Under the pieces are notes generated by a model, which worked only from the letters and a program-made list of their open reading frames with translations, did no database searches and had not been told where the DNA came from. Shown piece after piece: positions 40,659-48,826 of a stretch of 64,000 nt of DNA (position 1 is the first letter of the stretch; each line of letters begins with the position of its first letter). The stretch comes from JACCZR01 sp963830065 (lineage in GTDB: Bacteria; Actinomycetota; Thermoleophilia; Solirubrobacterales; Thermoleophilaceae): contig CAWHLA010000007.1 of the NCBI GenBank assembly GCA_963830065.1, positions 124,001-188,000 of the forward strand, read 5' to 3'. The position numbers and the translations under genes were made by a program.

Positions 40659-42154
40659 GCCTCGACCCCGTCGCGCTCCAAGTCATGCTCGGCGCCCTGC
40701 ACGCAGCGTGCGAGGAGATGGGCGAGGTGCTCGTGCGCTCGGCGCACTCGGCCAACATCAAGGAGCGTCGCGATTCCTCCACCGCGCTGTTCGACCCACA
40801 GGGCCTGATGGTCATGCAGGCCGAGCACATCCCCGTCCACCTGGGGGCCATGCCCTTCGCGGTGGCCGAGGTCGTCGGGGAGGAGCACTCGCCGGGCGAC
40901 GCCTGGATCCTCAACGACCCGTTCAAGGGCGGCACCCACCTGCCCGATGTGACAGTGGTCTCGCCCGTGTTCGCCTCCGGGGAGCTGGTCGGCTTCGCGG
41001 CCAGCCGCGCCCACCACGCCGACATCGGGGCCAAGGAGCCCGGCTCGATGCCGGCCGACTCACGCTCCCTGGAGGAGGAGGGTGTGGTGATCGAGCCGAC
41101 GCGGCTCGCCACGGAGGGCGAGCTGGACCGCGACCTGCTCGACGACCTCACCTCGAGGATGCGCAATCCGCGCCAGCGCGTGGCAGACCTGCGTGCCCAG
41201 CTGGCCGCCAACCGAGCAGGCGCCGAGCGGCTGTGCGAGCTGGCGGACTCGATGGGCGCCGACTCGCTGAGCGAAGCGCTCGCGGAGACCCAGGACTACG
41301 CCGAGCGCCGCACCCGGGCGGGCATCGAGGCACTGGGGGAGGGCGAGCGCGAGGCGGTCGACGTGCTCGAGGCGGCCGAGGGTGACCTGGAGCTGCGGCT
41401 GACCGCCACGGTGAACGGCGGCGACCTCACGCTCGACTTCACCGGCTCGGCCGGGCAGAGCGAGGGCAACCTCAACTGTCCCCTGGCGGTGACCCTGTCG
41501 GCGTCGCTGTTCGCGCTGCGCGTGCTGGCGGACCCCGACGTGCCGCCCTGCGCGGGCGTGCAGCGCCCGCTCCAGGTGATCGCCGAGGAGGGCTCGATCC
41601 TCAACGCCCGCTACCCCGCCGCCGTGGTCGGCGGGAACGTGGAAACCTCCTCACGCGTGGCCGACCTGGTGCTCGCCGCGTTCGGAAGGGCCCTGGGTCA
41701 GGGAACGATGAACAACATGACGCTCGGCAACGACGACTTCACCTACTACGAGACACTCGGCGGCGGACAGGGCGCCTGCCCGGACGCCGACGGGCCCAGC
41801 GCGGTGCACGTGGCGATGAGCAACACGCTGAACACCCCGGTCGAGGCGTTGGAGCTCGAGTTCCCGATCCGTGCCGTGGAGTACTCGGTCCGACGCGGGT
41901 CGGGCGGCTCCGGGGAGTATTCGGGCGGCGACGGCGTGGTCCGCGAGCTCGAAGCGCGCGAGGAGATGCGGGCCTCGCTGATCACCGAGCGCCGCCGCCA
42001 CGGCACACCTGGGGCCGATGGCGGCGAGGACGGCTCGCCGGGCCGCAACTCGCTCGACGGCGAGGAGCTGCCGCCGAAGTGGTCGGGGACCCTCGAGGAG
42101 GGCGCTCGGCTGCGAATCGAGACGCCGGGAGGAGGCGGCCACGGTGGCCGCTGA
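40655..42154 (+). CDS. hyuB: Hydantoinase/oxoprolinase family protein, subunit B
   Basis: A 499-residue HyuB-family protein: RSAHSANIKERRDSSTALFD, the Asp/His metal region ILNDPFKGGTHLPDVTVVSPVF and RAHHADIGAKEPGSM near the N-terminus, GNVETSSRVADLVL in the middle and YETLGGGQGACPDADG later. It works with the upstream ATPase-like subunit. The GTG start overlaps the hyuA stop and its end overlaps the next dehydrogenase by 11 bases, so the three are one unit. The length matches family norms. Confidence 0.94.
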   Translation: MSLDPVALQVMLGALHAACEEMGEVLVRSAHSANIKERRDSSTALFDPQGLMVMQAEHIPVHLGAMPFAVAEVVGEEHSPGDAWILNDPFKGGTHLPDVTVVSPVFASGELVGFAASRAHHADIGAKEPGSMPADSRSLEEEGVVIEPTRLATEGELDRDLLDDLTSRMRNPRQRVADLRAQLAANRAGAERLCELADSMGADSLSEALAETQDYAERRTRAGIEALGEGEREAVDVLEAAEGDLELRLTATVNGGDLTLDFTGSAGQSEGNLNCPLAVTLSASLFALRVLADPDVPPCAGVQRPLQVIAEEGSILNARYPAAVVGGNVETSSRVADLVLAAFGRALGQGTMNNMTLGNDDFTYYETLGGGQGACPDADGPSAVHVAMSNTLNTPVEALELEFPIRAVEYSVRRGSGGSGEYSGGDGVVRELEAREEMRASLITERRRHGTPGADGGEDGSPGRNSLDGEELPPKWSGTLEEGARLRIETPGGGGHGGR

Positions 42155-43001
42155 GCGCACCGCCTTCCTGGGCCTGGGGATCATGGGCTGGCCCCAGGCC
42201 GCCAACCTACGGGCCGCCGACCACGAGCTGACGGTCTGGACCCGTGACGCCGACAAGGCAGAGCGCTTCGCGCGAGAGCACGGCGCCCAGGCGGCCGCCT
42301 CGCCCAAGGAGGCCGTGGCCGAGGCCGGCGTGGTGATCACCATGCTGCCCGACTCGCCCGAGGTGGAGTCGGTGCTCCAAGCGGCCGAGCCCCCCGAGGG
42401 CTCGCTGGTGGTCGACATGTCCACCGTCCGCCCGACCGCCAGCCGCGCGATCGCCGAGCGGCTGAGCCAGCGCGGGGTGGCCTTCGTCGACGCGCCGGTC
42501 ACCGGCTCGCGGCCCAAAGCCGAGGACGGCACCCTGACCATCATGGTCGGCGGCGAGGAGGCGGATCTCGGACGCGCCCGGCCGCTGCTGGAGGCGATGG
42601 GCCAGCTGGTCGTCCACGCCGGCCCGCACGGGCACGGCTCGATGGTGAAGCTGATCAACAACACCCTCGCGGCGGTGAACGCGGCGGCGCTCGCCGAGGG
42701 GATCACCCTGGCCCAGGCCGCCGGCGTGAACCTCGACGCGCTCGAGCAGGTGGTCGGCTCGGGATCGGGCAACTCGGCCATGCTCGAGCTCAAGGCGGGG
42801 CCCATGCGCGAAGGGGACTTCGAGCCGTTGTTCAAGCTCGAGCACATGCTCAAGGACGTGCGGCACTGCATCTCCGAGGCCCGCGAGCTGGGCCTCGACC
42901 TGACCGTCGCGGGCGCGGCCGAGAAGCTCTACGCAGCAGCCGACGAGGCGGGCCACGGCGGCGAGGACTTCGCCGCCGTGATCACCTCGATCAACGACTG
43001 A
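42144..43001 (+). CDS. NAD(P)-dependent 3-hydroxyisobutyrate/6-phosphogluconate dehydrogenase-like reductase
   Basis: A 285-residue beta-hydroxyacid dehydrogenase: FLGLGIMGWPQAANL (Rossmann GxGxxG variant), MLPDSPEVESVL, FVDAPVTGSRPKAEDGTLTIMVGG (substrate motif) and KLINNTLAAVNAAALAEG with the catalytic Lys. Members reduce or oxidise short hydroxy acids or semialdehydes. The GTG start lies inside the 3' end of hyuB with GGAGG about ten bases upstream. Being coupled to hyuAB suggests it handles the product of that cleavage, which is inference. Its end overlaps the convergent aldo/keto reductase. Confidence 0.93.
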   Translation: MAAERTAFLGLGIMGWPQAANLRAADHELTVWTRDADKAERFAREHGAQAAASPKEAVAEAGVVITMLPDSPEVESVLQAAEPPEGSLVVDMSTVRPTASRAIAERLSQRGVAFVDAPVTGSRPKAEDGTLTIMVGGEEADLGRARPLLEAMGQLVVHAGPHGHGSMVKLINNTLAAVNAAALAEGITLAQAAGVNLDALEQVVGSGSGNSAMLELKAGPMREGDFEPLFKLEHMLKDVRHCISEARELGLDLTVAGAAEKLYAAADEAGHGGEDFAAVITSIND

Positions 43002-43974
43002 CGGTCGACATCTGCGCCTCGGGGTAGCGCGTCCCCTCGGCGACGCCAGGGGGCGCGGCCTCGTCGAGGCGCCGCAGGTCGTCGTCGGAGAGGTCGATCT
43101 CGACGGCGCCCACGTTCTCCTCCAGGTACCTGACCCGCTTGGTGCCAGGGATCGGCACGACGTCGTCGCCCTGGGCCATCACCCAGGCGATGGCCAGCTG
43201 GCCGGCGGTCGCGTCCTTCTCGTCGGCGATCTCCTGGACCCGGTCGACCAGCTCGAGGTTGCGGTCGAAGTTCTCGCCCTGGAAGCGCGGGTTGTTGCGG
43301 CGGAAGTCGCCCTCCTCGAAGTCGTCGGGGCTCTGGAACCGGCCCGAGAGGAAACCGCGCCCGAGCGGGCTGTAGGCCACGAAGCCGATGCCCAGCTCGC
43401 TCACCGTCGGGAGGATCTCCTCCTCCACGTCGCGGGTCCACAGCGAGTACTCGGTCTGGAGCGCGGTGATCGGGTGGGTGTCGTGTGCGCGGCGGACGGT
43501 CTCGGGCGCGGCCTCGGACAGCCCGAGGTGGCGCACCTTGCCCGCCTCGACCAGCTCGCCCATGGCACCCACGGTCTCCTCGATGGGGACCTCCGGGTCC
43601 ACGCGGTGCTGGTAGAAGAGGTCGATGTAGTCGACGCCCAACCGGCGCAGCGACTCCTCGCACGACTGCTTGACGTGCTCGGGCCGACCGTCGATGCCCC
43701 GGGCGTTGGGGTCCTCGGGATTGCGCACGATGCCGAACTTGGTGGCCAGCACCACCGCGTCGCGGTGTCCGTCGATGGCCCTCCCCACCAGGCCCTCGTT
43801 GGCCCCGCGGCCGTACATCGCGGCGGTGTCGAGGAAGTTCAGGCCCTCGTCGAGGGCGCGCTGGATCGTGGCGATCGACTCGTCCTCGTCCCCCTCGCCG
43901 TAGAACTCGGACATTCCCATGCAGCCGAGGCCGATGGCGGAAACCTCGAGGCTGCCAAGCATTCTCTTATCCAT
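42991..43974 (-). CDS. Aldo/keto reductase
   Basis: A 327-residue NADPH-dependent barrel reductase of the AKR11/AKR13-like group. The tetrad is visible: Asp and Tyr in FLDTAAMYGRGANEGLVG, Lys in VVLATKFGI, His in DLFYQHRVDP. The C-terminal cofactor segment is VPIPGTKRVRYLEEN. It should reduce aldehydes or ketones; the substrate is unknown. ATG start. Convergent with the hyuAB-dehydrogenase unit (11-base overlap) and followed upstream by an unrelated methyltransferase. Confidence 0.95.
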   Translation of the reverse strand: MDKRMLGSLEVSAIGLGCMGMSEFYGEGDEDESIATIQRALDEGLNFLDTAAMYGRGANEGLVGRAIDGHRDAVVLATKFGIVRNPEDPNARGIDGRPEHVKQSCEESLRRLGVDYIDLFYQHRVDPEVPIEETVGAMGELVEAGKVRHLGLSEAAPETVRRAHDTHPITALQTEYSLWTRDVEEEILPTVSELGIGFVAYSPLGRGFLSGRFQSPDDFEEGDFRRNNPRFQGENFDRNLELVDRVQEIADEKDATAGQLAIAWVMAQGDDVVPIPGTKRVRYLEENVGAVEIDLSDDDLRRLDEAAPPGVAEGTRYPEAQMSTVSR

Positions 43975-44009
43975 AGTTAGTGCCCTACCCGGTGGGCGGG
44001 ACAATGAAC

Positions 44010-45014
44010 TCATGCCGGCCGCCGAAGGGGCACGCACACCGACGTGAGCACCGAGCGGGCGATCTGGACCAGGACGTGGGGGAAGAAGGAGCCGCTCGCC
44101 GGCTCTCGGCGCCCGTCGGGGTACAGGCGGCAGACGTTCTCCCACGACTCCGGCGAGAGACTCAGGTCCAGCGGCTGCATCAGCTCCAGCCCCGAGGCGG
44201 CGATCACGTGGTGCCGCAGCTCCCGCGGCGTGAAGGCCTCCGCGACCACCGCGCGGTGACGCAACCCCGCGCTGCGGCGCTTGCGCCCGAGCGACACCGC
44301 TCGCGCCGCCAGGTCGACCGGCGCCGCGTTCAGCGGATGGCGGCGCACCAGCACGTCGGCACACAGCAGCGCTACCCCTCCCGGCCGCAGCACGCGGCCG
44401 ATCTCACGCGCCGCGCGGTCCACCTGACCCGGGCCGCCGAAGTGCTCCAGCGAGGACAGCGAGTAGACGACGTCGAAGCTCTCGTCCTCGAAGGCGAGCT
44501 CCCGCGCGTCCATCCACCGCACCGAGAGCCGGTCCTCGCGGAACGGGAACGGCGCGTGCGCGGTGGGATCGGCGAGCATCGACCCGCCCGCCTCCCGCTC
44601 GGAGAAGTCCCCCTCGCCGTAGATGTCGGTGGCCACCACCTCGCCAACGTGGTTGGCCAGCCAGAACAGGATGCGCTCATCGCCCGCGCCCACCCCCAGC
44701 ACCCGCGAGCGGTCGTTAAGCAGTCCCAGGTCGGCGAGGAACATCGCCAGCTGGGCGAACTCCCACACCTTGCGCTCCGCGTGGGTGGCAGGATCGCGCT
44801 CGGGGAGGATGTCGCTGACCGTGTTCAGGAGCCGGGGGTCACCGAAATCGGGCAGGTCGCAGGCTTTGGCGTAGTGGCGTGTGAGGTCTGACACGAGTGG
44901 CAAAAATCGCTTGAAAAGAGAGGTGTCCCTGAGTAAGAATGGCCGCTCCGCGCTGGCAGGCCTCAACAGCCCGGGCGCGGAGCTGAGGTTCTCTCCCTCT
45001 GATGCCAACTGCAC
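44010..45014 (-). CDS. Class I SAM-dependent methyltransferase
   Basis: Up to 334 residues. Motif I appears as VLGVGAGDERILFWLANH, followed by VVATDIYGEG and the post-motifs DARELAFEDESFDVVYSLSSLEHFGG and IGRVLRPGGVALL. The substrate is unknown; the C-terminal ESWENVCRLYPDGRREPASGSF is typical of glycan- or peptide-linked methyltransferases in Actinobacteria, but that is weak. The start is unsure: the GTG given overlaps the divergent DUF1802 gene by 13 bases, and GTG at 44894 or TTG at 44966 are alternatives. The first 40 codons are less GC-rich than the rest and may contain the promoter instead. Confidence 0.85.
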   Translation of the reverse strand: MQLASEGENLSSAPGLLRPASAERPFLLRDTSLFKRFLPLVSDLTRHYAKACDLPDFGDPRLLNTVSDILPERDPATHAERKVWEFAQLAMFLADLGLLNDRSRVLGVGAGDERILFWLANHVGEVVATDIYGEGDFSEREAGGSMLADPTAHAPFPFREDRLSVRWMDARELAFEDESFDVVYSLSSLEHFGGPGQVDRAAREIGRVLRPGGVALLCADVLVRRHPLNAAPVDLAARAVSLGRKRRSAGLRHRAVVAEAFTPRELRHHVIAASGLELMQPLDLSLSPESWENVCRLYPDGRREPASGSFFPHVLVQIARSVLTSVCVPLRRPA

Positions 45015-45631
45015 TCAAAGAGTGGGCGGTCACCGTGCGCGCCCTAGCCGAAGGTGAGCAACTGCTCACCCTGCGCAAGGGCGGCATCCGCGAGGGGAAC
45101 AAGCACTTCGAGATCGAGCACGACCGCTTCTTCCTCTACCCCACGTTCGACCACCAGCGCAACGACCTGGTGCGCGAGTCCCACATGCCCGAGCTGGGGC
45201 GGGCGCTGGAGGAGGGCGTGTGGCCCGACACCGAGCCGCCCGTCAAGGCGCTCACCCAGGACGGCGGGATCACGCAGCCGGACCGAGTGCGGATCCGCGC
45301 GTGGGCCGAGGTGGCGGCCAGCTACCTGATCACCGACCCTCGCTGCATCGACGCGCTGTCGCCGTACTACATCTGGACCACCGACTACGCGGAGAAGCGC
45401 CTGGCCTGGAAGCGGCGGCACCCGATGCACGTGATCGTGCTCCGCACCTACCGGATCCCGCGTCCGGTCACCGTGCGCGTGCTGCCCGAGTACCAGGGCT
45501 GTCGGTCGTGGATCGAGCTGCACCGCGACCTCCCGTTCGAGGGCACCCCGGTGCTCTCCGACGAGGAGTTCGACCGGGCCACCGGCGAGATCGAGGCCAT
45601 CGCCTCGGACGCCGTGCCGGCGCTCGCGTAG
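45002..45631 (+). CDS. DUF1802 family protein
   Basis: A 209-residue cytoplasmic protein. ALKEWAVTVRALAEGEQLLTLRKGGIREGN at the start is the recognisable DUF1802 pattern, with FFLYPTFDHQ and, later, HVIVLRTYRIPRP and FEGTPVLSDEEFD. No catalytic residues are assigned to this family that I know of. In some cyanobacteria and archaea members stand alone as here. ATG start, overlapping the possible start of the divergent methyltransferase. No membrane segment or signal. Confidence 0.88.
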   Translation: MPTALKEWAVTVRALAEGEQLLTLRKGGIREGNKHFEIEHDRFFLYPTFDHQRNDLVRESHMPELGRALEEGVWPDTEPPVKALTQDGGITQPDRVRIRAWAEVAASYLITDPRCIDALSPYYIWTTDYAEKRLAWKRRHPMHVIVLRTYRIPRPVTVRVLPEYQGCRSWIELHRDLPFEGTPVLSDEEFDRATGEIEAIASDAVPALA

Positions 45632-45657
45632 CGACGAAAGGGTAGGGTCGCGTCCCG

Positions 45658-48021
45658 GTGAGGGCGAGGCTGACCGGGGTGGCGCTGGTGGTTGCGTTCT
45701 GCGCGGCGTCGGCGCCCGCACAGGCGCGCGTCCTCCAGGCCGAGTCGGTCCTGCCTCCCGGCCAGAGCGGCCACGTCTCCATCCCCGGCGTCGCCAGCGG
45801 TACGGGCTCTCCACACCTCACCGACCAGACCGAGCTGTTCAAGGGCTTCCGCTTCAAGGACGCCCAGTTCGACCGACCCGGCACCCGCAGCTCGCCCCGC
45901 CCGGGCGTCTCCATCACCCGCGACGCCAAGGGCGTCCCGAACGTGCGGGGCGCCAGCGACTACGACGCCTGGTGGGGCGTCGGGTACGCGGTGGCCGAGG
46001 ACCGGCTGTTCCAGCTCGAGCTCTTCCGCCGCGCCACCAGCGGCCGGCTGGCCGAGATCCTGGGGCAGGAGTACCTCGACGACGACCTGATCGCCCGCCG
46101 GGACTACTACACCGATCGCGAGGCCCAGAACCAGTTCAACCGGCTGCCACACAAGCTGTTCCGCCGCGGCGAGGCCTACCGCGACGGGATCAACGCCTAC
46201 ATCCGCCGCGTGCGCAGCCGCCCGCTCGAGCTGCCCGGCGAGTTCCCCGCGTTGGGGATCGTGCCGCGGGACTGGACGCTGACCGACAGCGCGCGGATCG
46301 GCATCTTCCTGGCGCGCACGGTGCCCTCCTCCGACGGCGCCGAGCTGGACAACGCGCGCGTGTTCCAGGCGATCGGCTCGCGGGCCTTCGCCCGGCTCCT
46401 GCCGCTGCGCACCCCCGGGCGGATCTACACGATCCCTCGGCGCAACGGCCTGTTTCCCTCCCAGCCGCGGCGCACCCGCCGCCAGGAGCGGCGCAGCTAC
46501 TCCAACTCCCGCCGCTTCCTGATCGACCTGAGGCTGCCGGCCGCGCCGCCGGAGAGCAGCGCGAGCTCGGCGGCGCGCTCGGCGCGGACAGTGTTCGGGC
46601 GCCGGGGCTCCTACATGTGGGCGGTCTCGCGCCGGCGCCGCCGCACGCCGGGCCAGGCCTACCTGTTCAACGGTCCCCAGCTCGGGTTCTCGATCCCGGA
46701 GCTGTTCGTGGAGTACGAGCTGCACTCCCCGGCCCAGAACGTGCGCGGGGTCAGCGCGGCGGGCGTCCCCGTGGTGGGGATCGGCCACAACGGGCGCGTG
46801 GGCTGGGGGTTCACCTCGGGCCTGTCCGACGAGGACGACCTGTACGCCGAGCAGCTGTCGGGCTCGGAGTCCTACCGCTTCAGGGGGCGCACCGAGCGCA
46901 TGAGCTGCCGCAACGAGCGGTTCACCTTCCGGGCCTCCCCCACCGACCTCCCCGACCTGGTGCTCCAGCCCAGCAAGATCAGCGGCGAGCGCACCGAGCG
47001 CATCTGCCGCACCCGCCACGGGCCGGTGCAGGCGCGCGGCGGCGGGCGAGCCTACGCACGCCGGTACGCGATTTGGGACCGTGAGATCGAAACGCTCAAC
47101 GGACTGAGCAGCCTCAACGACGCGAACAACATCCAGGACGTCAACCGGGCCATGGAGAACGTGACCTGGAACGAGAACGTCATCGCCGCCGACAGCCGGG
47201 GCAACATCGGCTACTGGCACCCGGGGCTGCACCCGCTGCGCCCCCGCAACTACGACGAGCGCCTGCCCTACCCGGGCACCGGCGAGGCCGAGTGGCGCGG
47301 CCTGCTCGACCGCCGCACGCGGACCCCGCGCGTCATCAACCCGCGGCGGGCGTTCCTGATCAACTGGAACAACGTCCCGTCGGCGGGCTGGACCAACGGC
47401 GACTCCGAGGCCCGCGAGCGCGCCACCGGACCGTTCCACCGCGCGCGCTGGCTGGAGCTGCTGGTGGGCCGGGTCAAGCGCCGCGGCCCCACCTACGAGC
47501 GCTCGCGCGCGATCGACCAGTCCTCGGGCACTGTGGCCCAGCAGCGCCCGTTCTTCACCAGGCAGCTTCGCGGCGCGCGGCGGGGCGGCAGCGCGAAGGC
47601 GCGCAGCGTGCTCACGCCCCTGAGCCGCTGGGGAGGCAGCTACAACCGCACCGACTCCGCTGGGACGGTCGACCCGGGGGTCGCCGCCTGGGAGGAGTTC
47701 AAGGACCAGGCCGAGGCCATCGCGCTGTTCCGGTTCCGTGCGGGCGCCAAGCCGCTGGCCGGCGAGACCGGGCTGTCGCACGTGTTCGACATCACGCTGG
47801 GAGAGGCCTACGCGCTGCGCACCCTGAGCAAGCGCGGGCTGCGGCTGGCCGCCGAGCGCACCTCGGACGTGCTCACCCGGCGCTTCGGCACCTCGGACCC
47901 CGCCCGCTGGCGCGAACCGCGGCGCATGTACGAGGTGACCGCCCAGGGCGCGGCGGCCCCGCCCGAGCTTCCGTTCTTCGACCGCGGCACCTGGCAGCAG
48001 TCGTTGGCGGTCGGCCCGTGA
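45658..48021 (+). CDS. Secreted penicillin acylase-family hydrolase
   Basis: A 787-residue Ntn-hydrolase with a signal peptide (cut near APAQA, residue 23). An N-terminal alpha-chain region (SITRDAKGVPNVRGASDYDAWW, EDRLFQLELFRR) leads to the self-cleavage site RRGSYMWAVS. Ser318 would become the N-terminus of the beta chain, but the usual Asn after it is Tyr. Later NGPQLGFSIPELF, GIGHNGRVGWGFT and WNENVIAADSRGNIGYWHPG (with the oxyanion Asn) match the family. It should cut acyl groups from amides outside the cell, perhaps antibiotics or acyl-homoserine lactones. GTG start. Arg-rich throughout, unlike Gram-negative relatives. Confidence 0.92.
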   Translation: MRARLTGVALVVAFCAASAPAQARVLQAESVLPPGQSGHVSIPGVASGTGSPHLTDQTELFKGFRFKDAQFDRPGTRSSPRPGVSITRDAKGVPNVRGASDYDAWWGVGYAVAEDRLFQLELFRRATSGRLAEILGQEYLDDDLIARRDYYTDREAQNQFNRLPHKLFRRGEAYRDGINAYIRRVRSRPLELPGEFPALGIVPRDWTLTDSARIGIFLARTVPSSDGAELDNARVFQAIGSRAFARLLPLRTPGRIYTIPRRNGLFPSQPRRTRRQERRSYSNSRRFLIDLRLPAAPPESSASSAARSARTVFGRRGSYMWAVSRRRRRTPGQAYLFNGPQLGFSIPELFVEYELHSPAQNVRGVSAAGVPVVGIGHNGRVGWGFTSGLSDEDDLYAEQLSGSESYRFRGRTERMSCRNERFTFRASPTDLPDLVLQPSKISGERTERICRTRHGPVQARGGGRAYARRYAIWDREIETLNGLSSLNDANNIQDVNRAMENVTWNENVIAADSRGNIGYWHPGLHPLRPRNYDERLPYPGTGEAEWRGLLDRRTRTPRVINPRRAFLINWNNVPSAGWTNGDSEARERATGPFHRARWLELLVGRVKRRGPTYERSRAIDQSSGTVAQQRPFFTRQLRGARRGGSAKARSVLTPLSRWGGSYNRTDSAGTVDPGVAAWEEFKDQAEAIALFRFRAGAKPLAGETGLSHVFDITLGEAYALRTLSKRGLRLAAERTSDVLTRRFGTSDPARWREPRRMYEVTAQGAAAPPELPFFDRGTWQQSLAVGP

Positions 48022-48061
48022 GAAGGGCGTTGGCGGTGGCGGTGGCCTAGCGTCCCGCCGG

Positions 48062-48814
48062 ATGCCCTGGGTCGAGAGCTTCTCGCCGTCGTTCTCGGCG
48101 CGCCACGAGTCGACCCAGGCCAACGACGCCGCGCGGGTGCTCGACGACCTCGAGGTCTTCCGGTCCAAGCTCGGCCGGGTGTACGCGTCCACCCCGGGCG
48201 AGGTCACGGTCGTCATCCACCCGCGGCCGTTCGCGCTTGCCCTCGCGCATCCGTGGCTGCCGGTGGCCCGCCGCCTGTCGGCCCCGGCCGCGCGGCGCTA
48301 CTACGCGGGCTGGTTCTCCGAGGGAGAGATCCACGTGCTGGCGCCCGACGCGCTGCGGGCGCGGGCGTCGGGCGGCGAGGGATCGGCGGAGGCGCTGTTG
48401 CTCTCCCCGCGCCACGAGTACGCCCACCTGGTGATCGGCGCCCACAACCCGGGCCTGCCTCCCCCCTTCCGGCCGCGGAGCTTCACGCGCTACCTGCGGT
48501 TGGCGTGGCTGGCCGAGGGCGGCGCCGCGTGGTTGTCGGGCCAAGTGCCCCACCTGCGCCCGGCGATCGCCCGCCGCCTGCGGGAGGGCGCCCGCCCCTC
48601 CTTCCCGCCGGCGCCGCGCGACGCGCTGATCCTGGGCGGCACCGTCTTCTCCCTGCTGGACGAGGAGGCAGGCCCGCGCGCGGCCGTCGCGCTGGCCCGG
48701 GCGATCCCGGCCGAGCGGCCGGAGACCGCCCTCGCCCACGCCTTCGGACGGCCCCTCGGAGAGGTGTCCCGCGACTGGCGGGACTACCTCGACGACCTGC
48801 GCTCCGGAAGCTGA
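48062..48814 (+). CDS. Putative gluzincin-like metalloprotease-fold protein
   Basis: A 250-residue protein without signal peptide. It contains HEYAH (His118-His122), an HExxH-type motif, followed 35 to 40 residues later by LAEGGAAWLSGQ, in which the Glu is placed like the third zinc ligand of gluzincins (peptidase MA-like). The N-terminal half has VTVVIHPRPFALALAHPW. The C-terminal part is helical and ends RDWRDYLDDLRSG. This is the layout of DUF-type peptidase-MA proteins common in Actinobacteria. Substrate unknown. ATG start, 40 bases after the acylase gene. Confidence 0.75.
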   Translation: MPWVESFSPSFSARHESTQANDAARVLDDLEVFRSKLGRVYASTPGEVTVVIHPRPFALALAHPWLPVARRLSAPAARRYYAGWFSEGEIHVLAPDALRARASGGEGSAEALLLSPRHEYAHLVIGAHNPGLPPPFRPRSFTRYLRLAWLAEGGAAWLSGQVPHLRPAIARRLREGARPSFPPAPRDALILGGTVFSLLDEEAGPRAAVALARAIPAERPETALAHAFGRPLGEVSRDWRDYLDDLRSGS

Positions 48815-48826
48815 GGCCCGTACCCC

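Noticed and set aside
30818..48021. A secondary-metabolite cluster from asnB, glycosyltransferase, methyltransferase and acylase
   Set aside because: The genes are spread over 17 kb on both strands with primary-metabolism genes between them and no core synthase.
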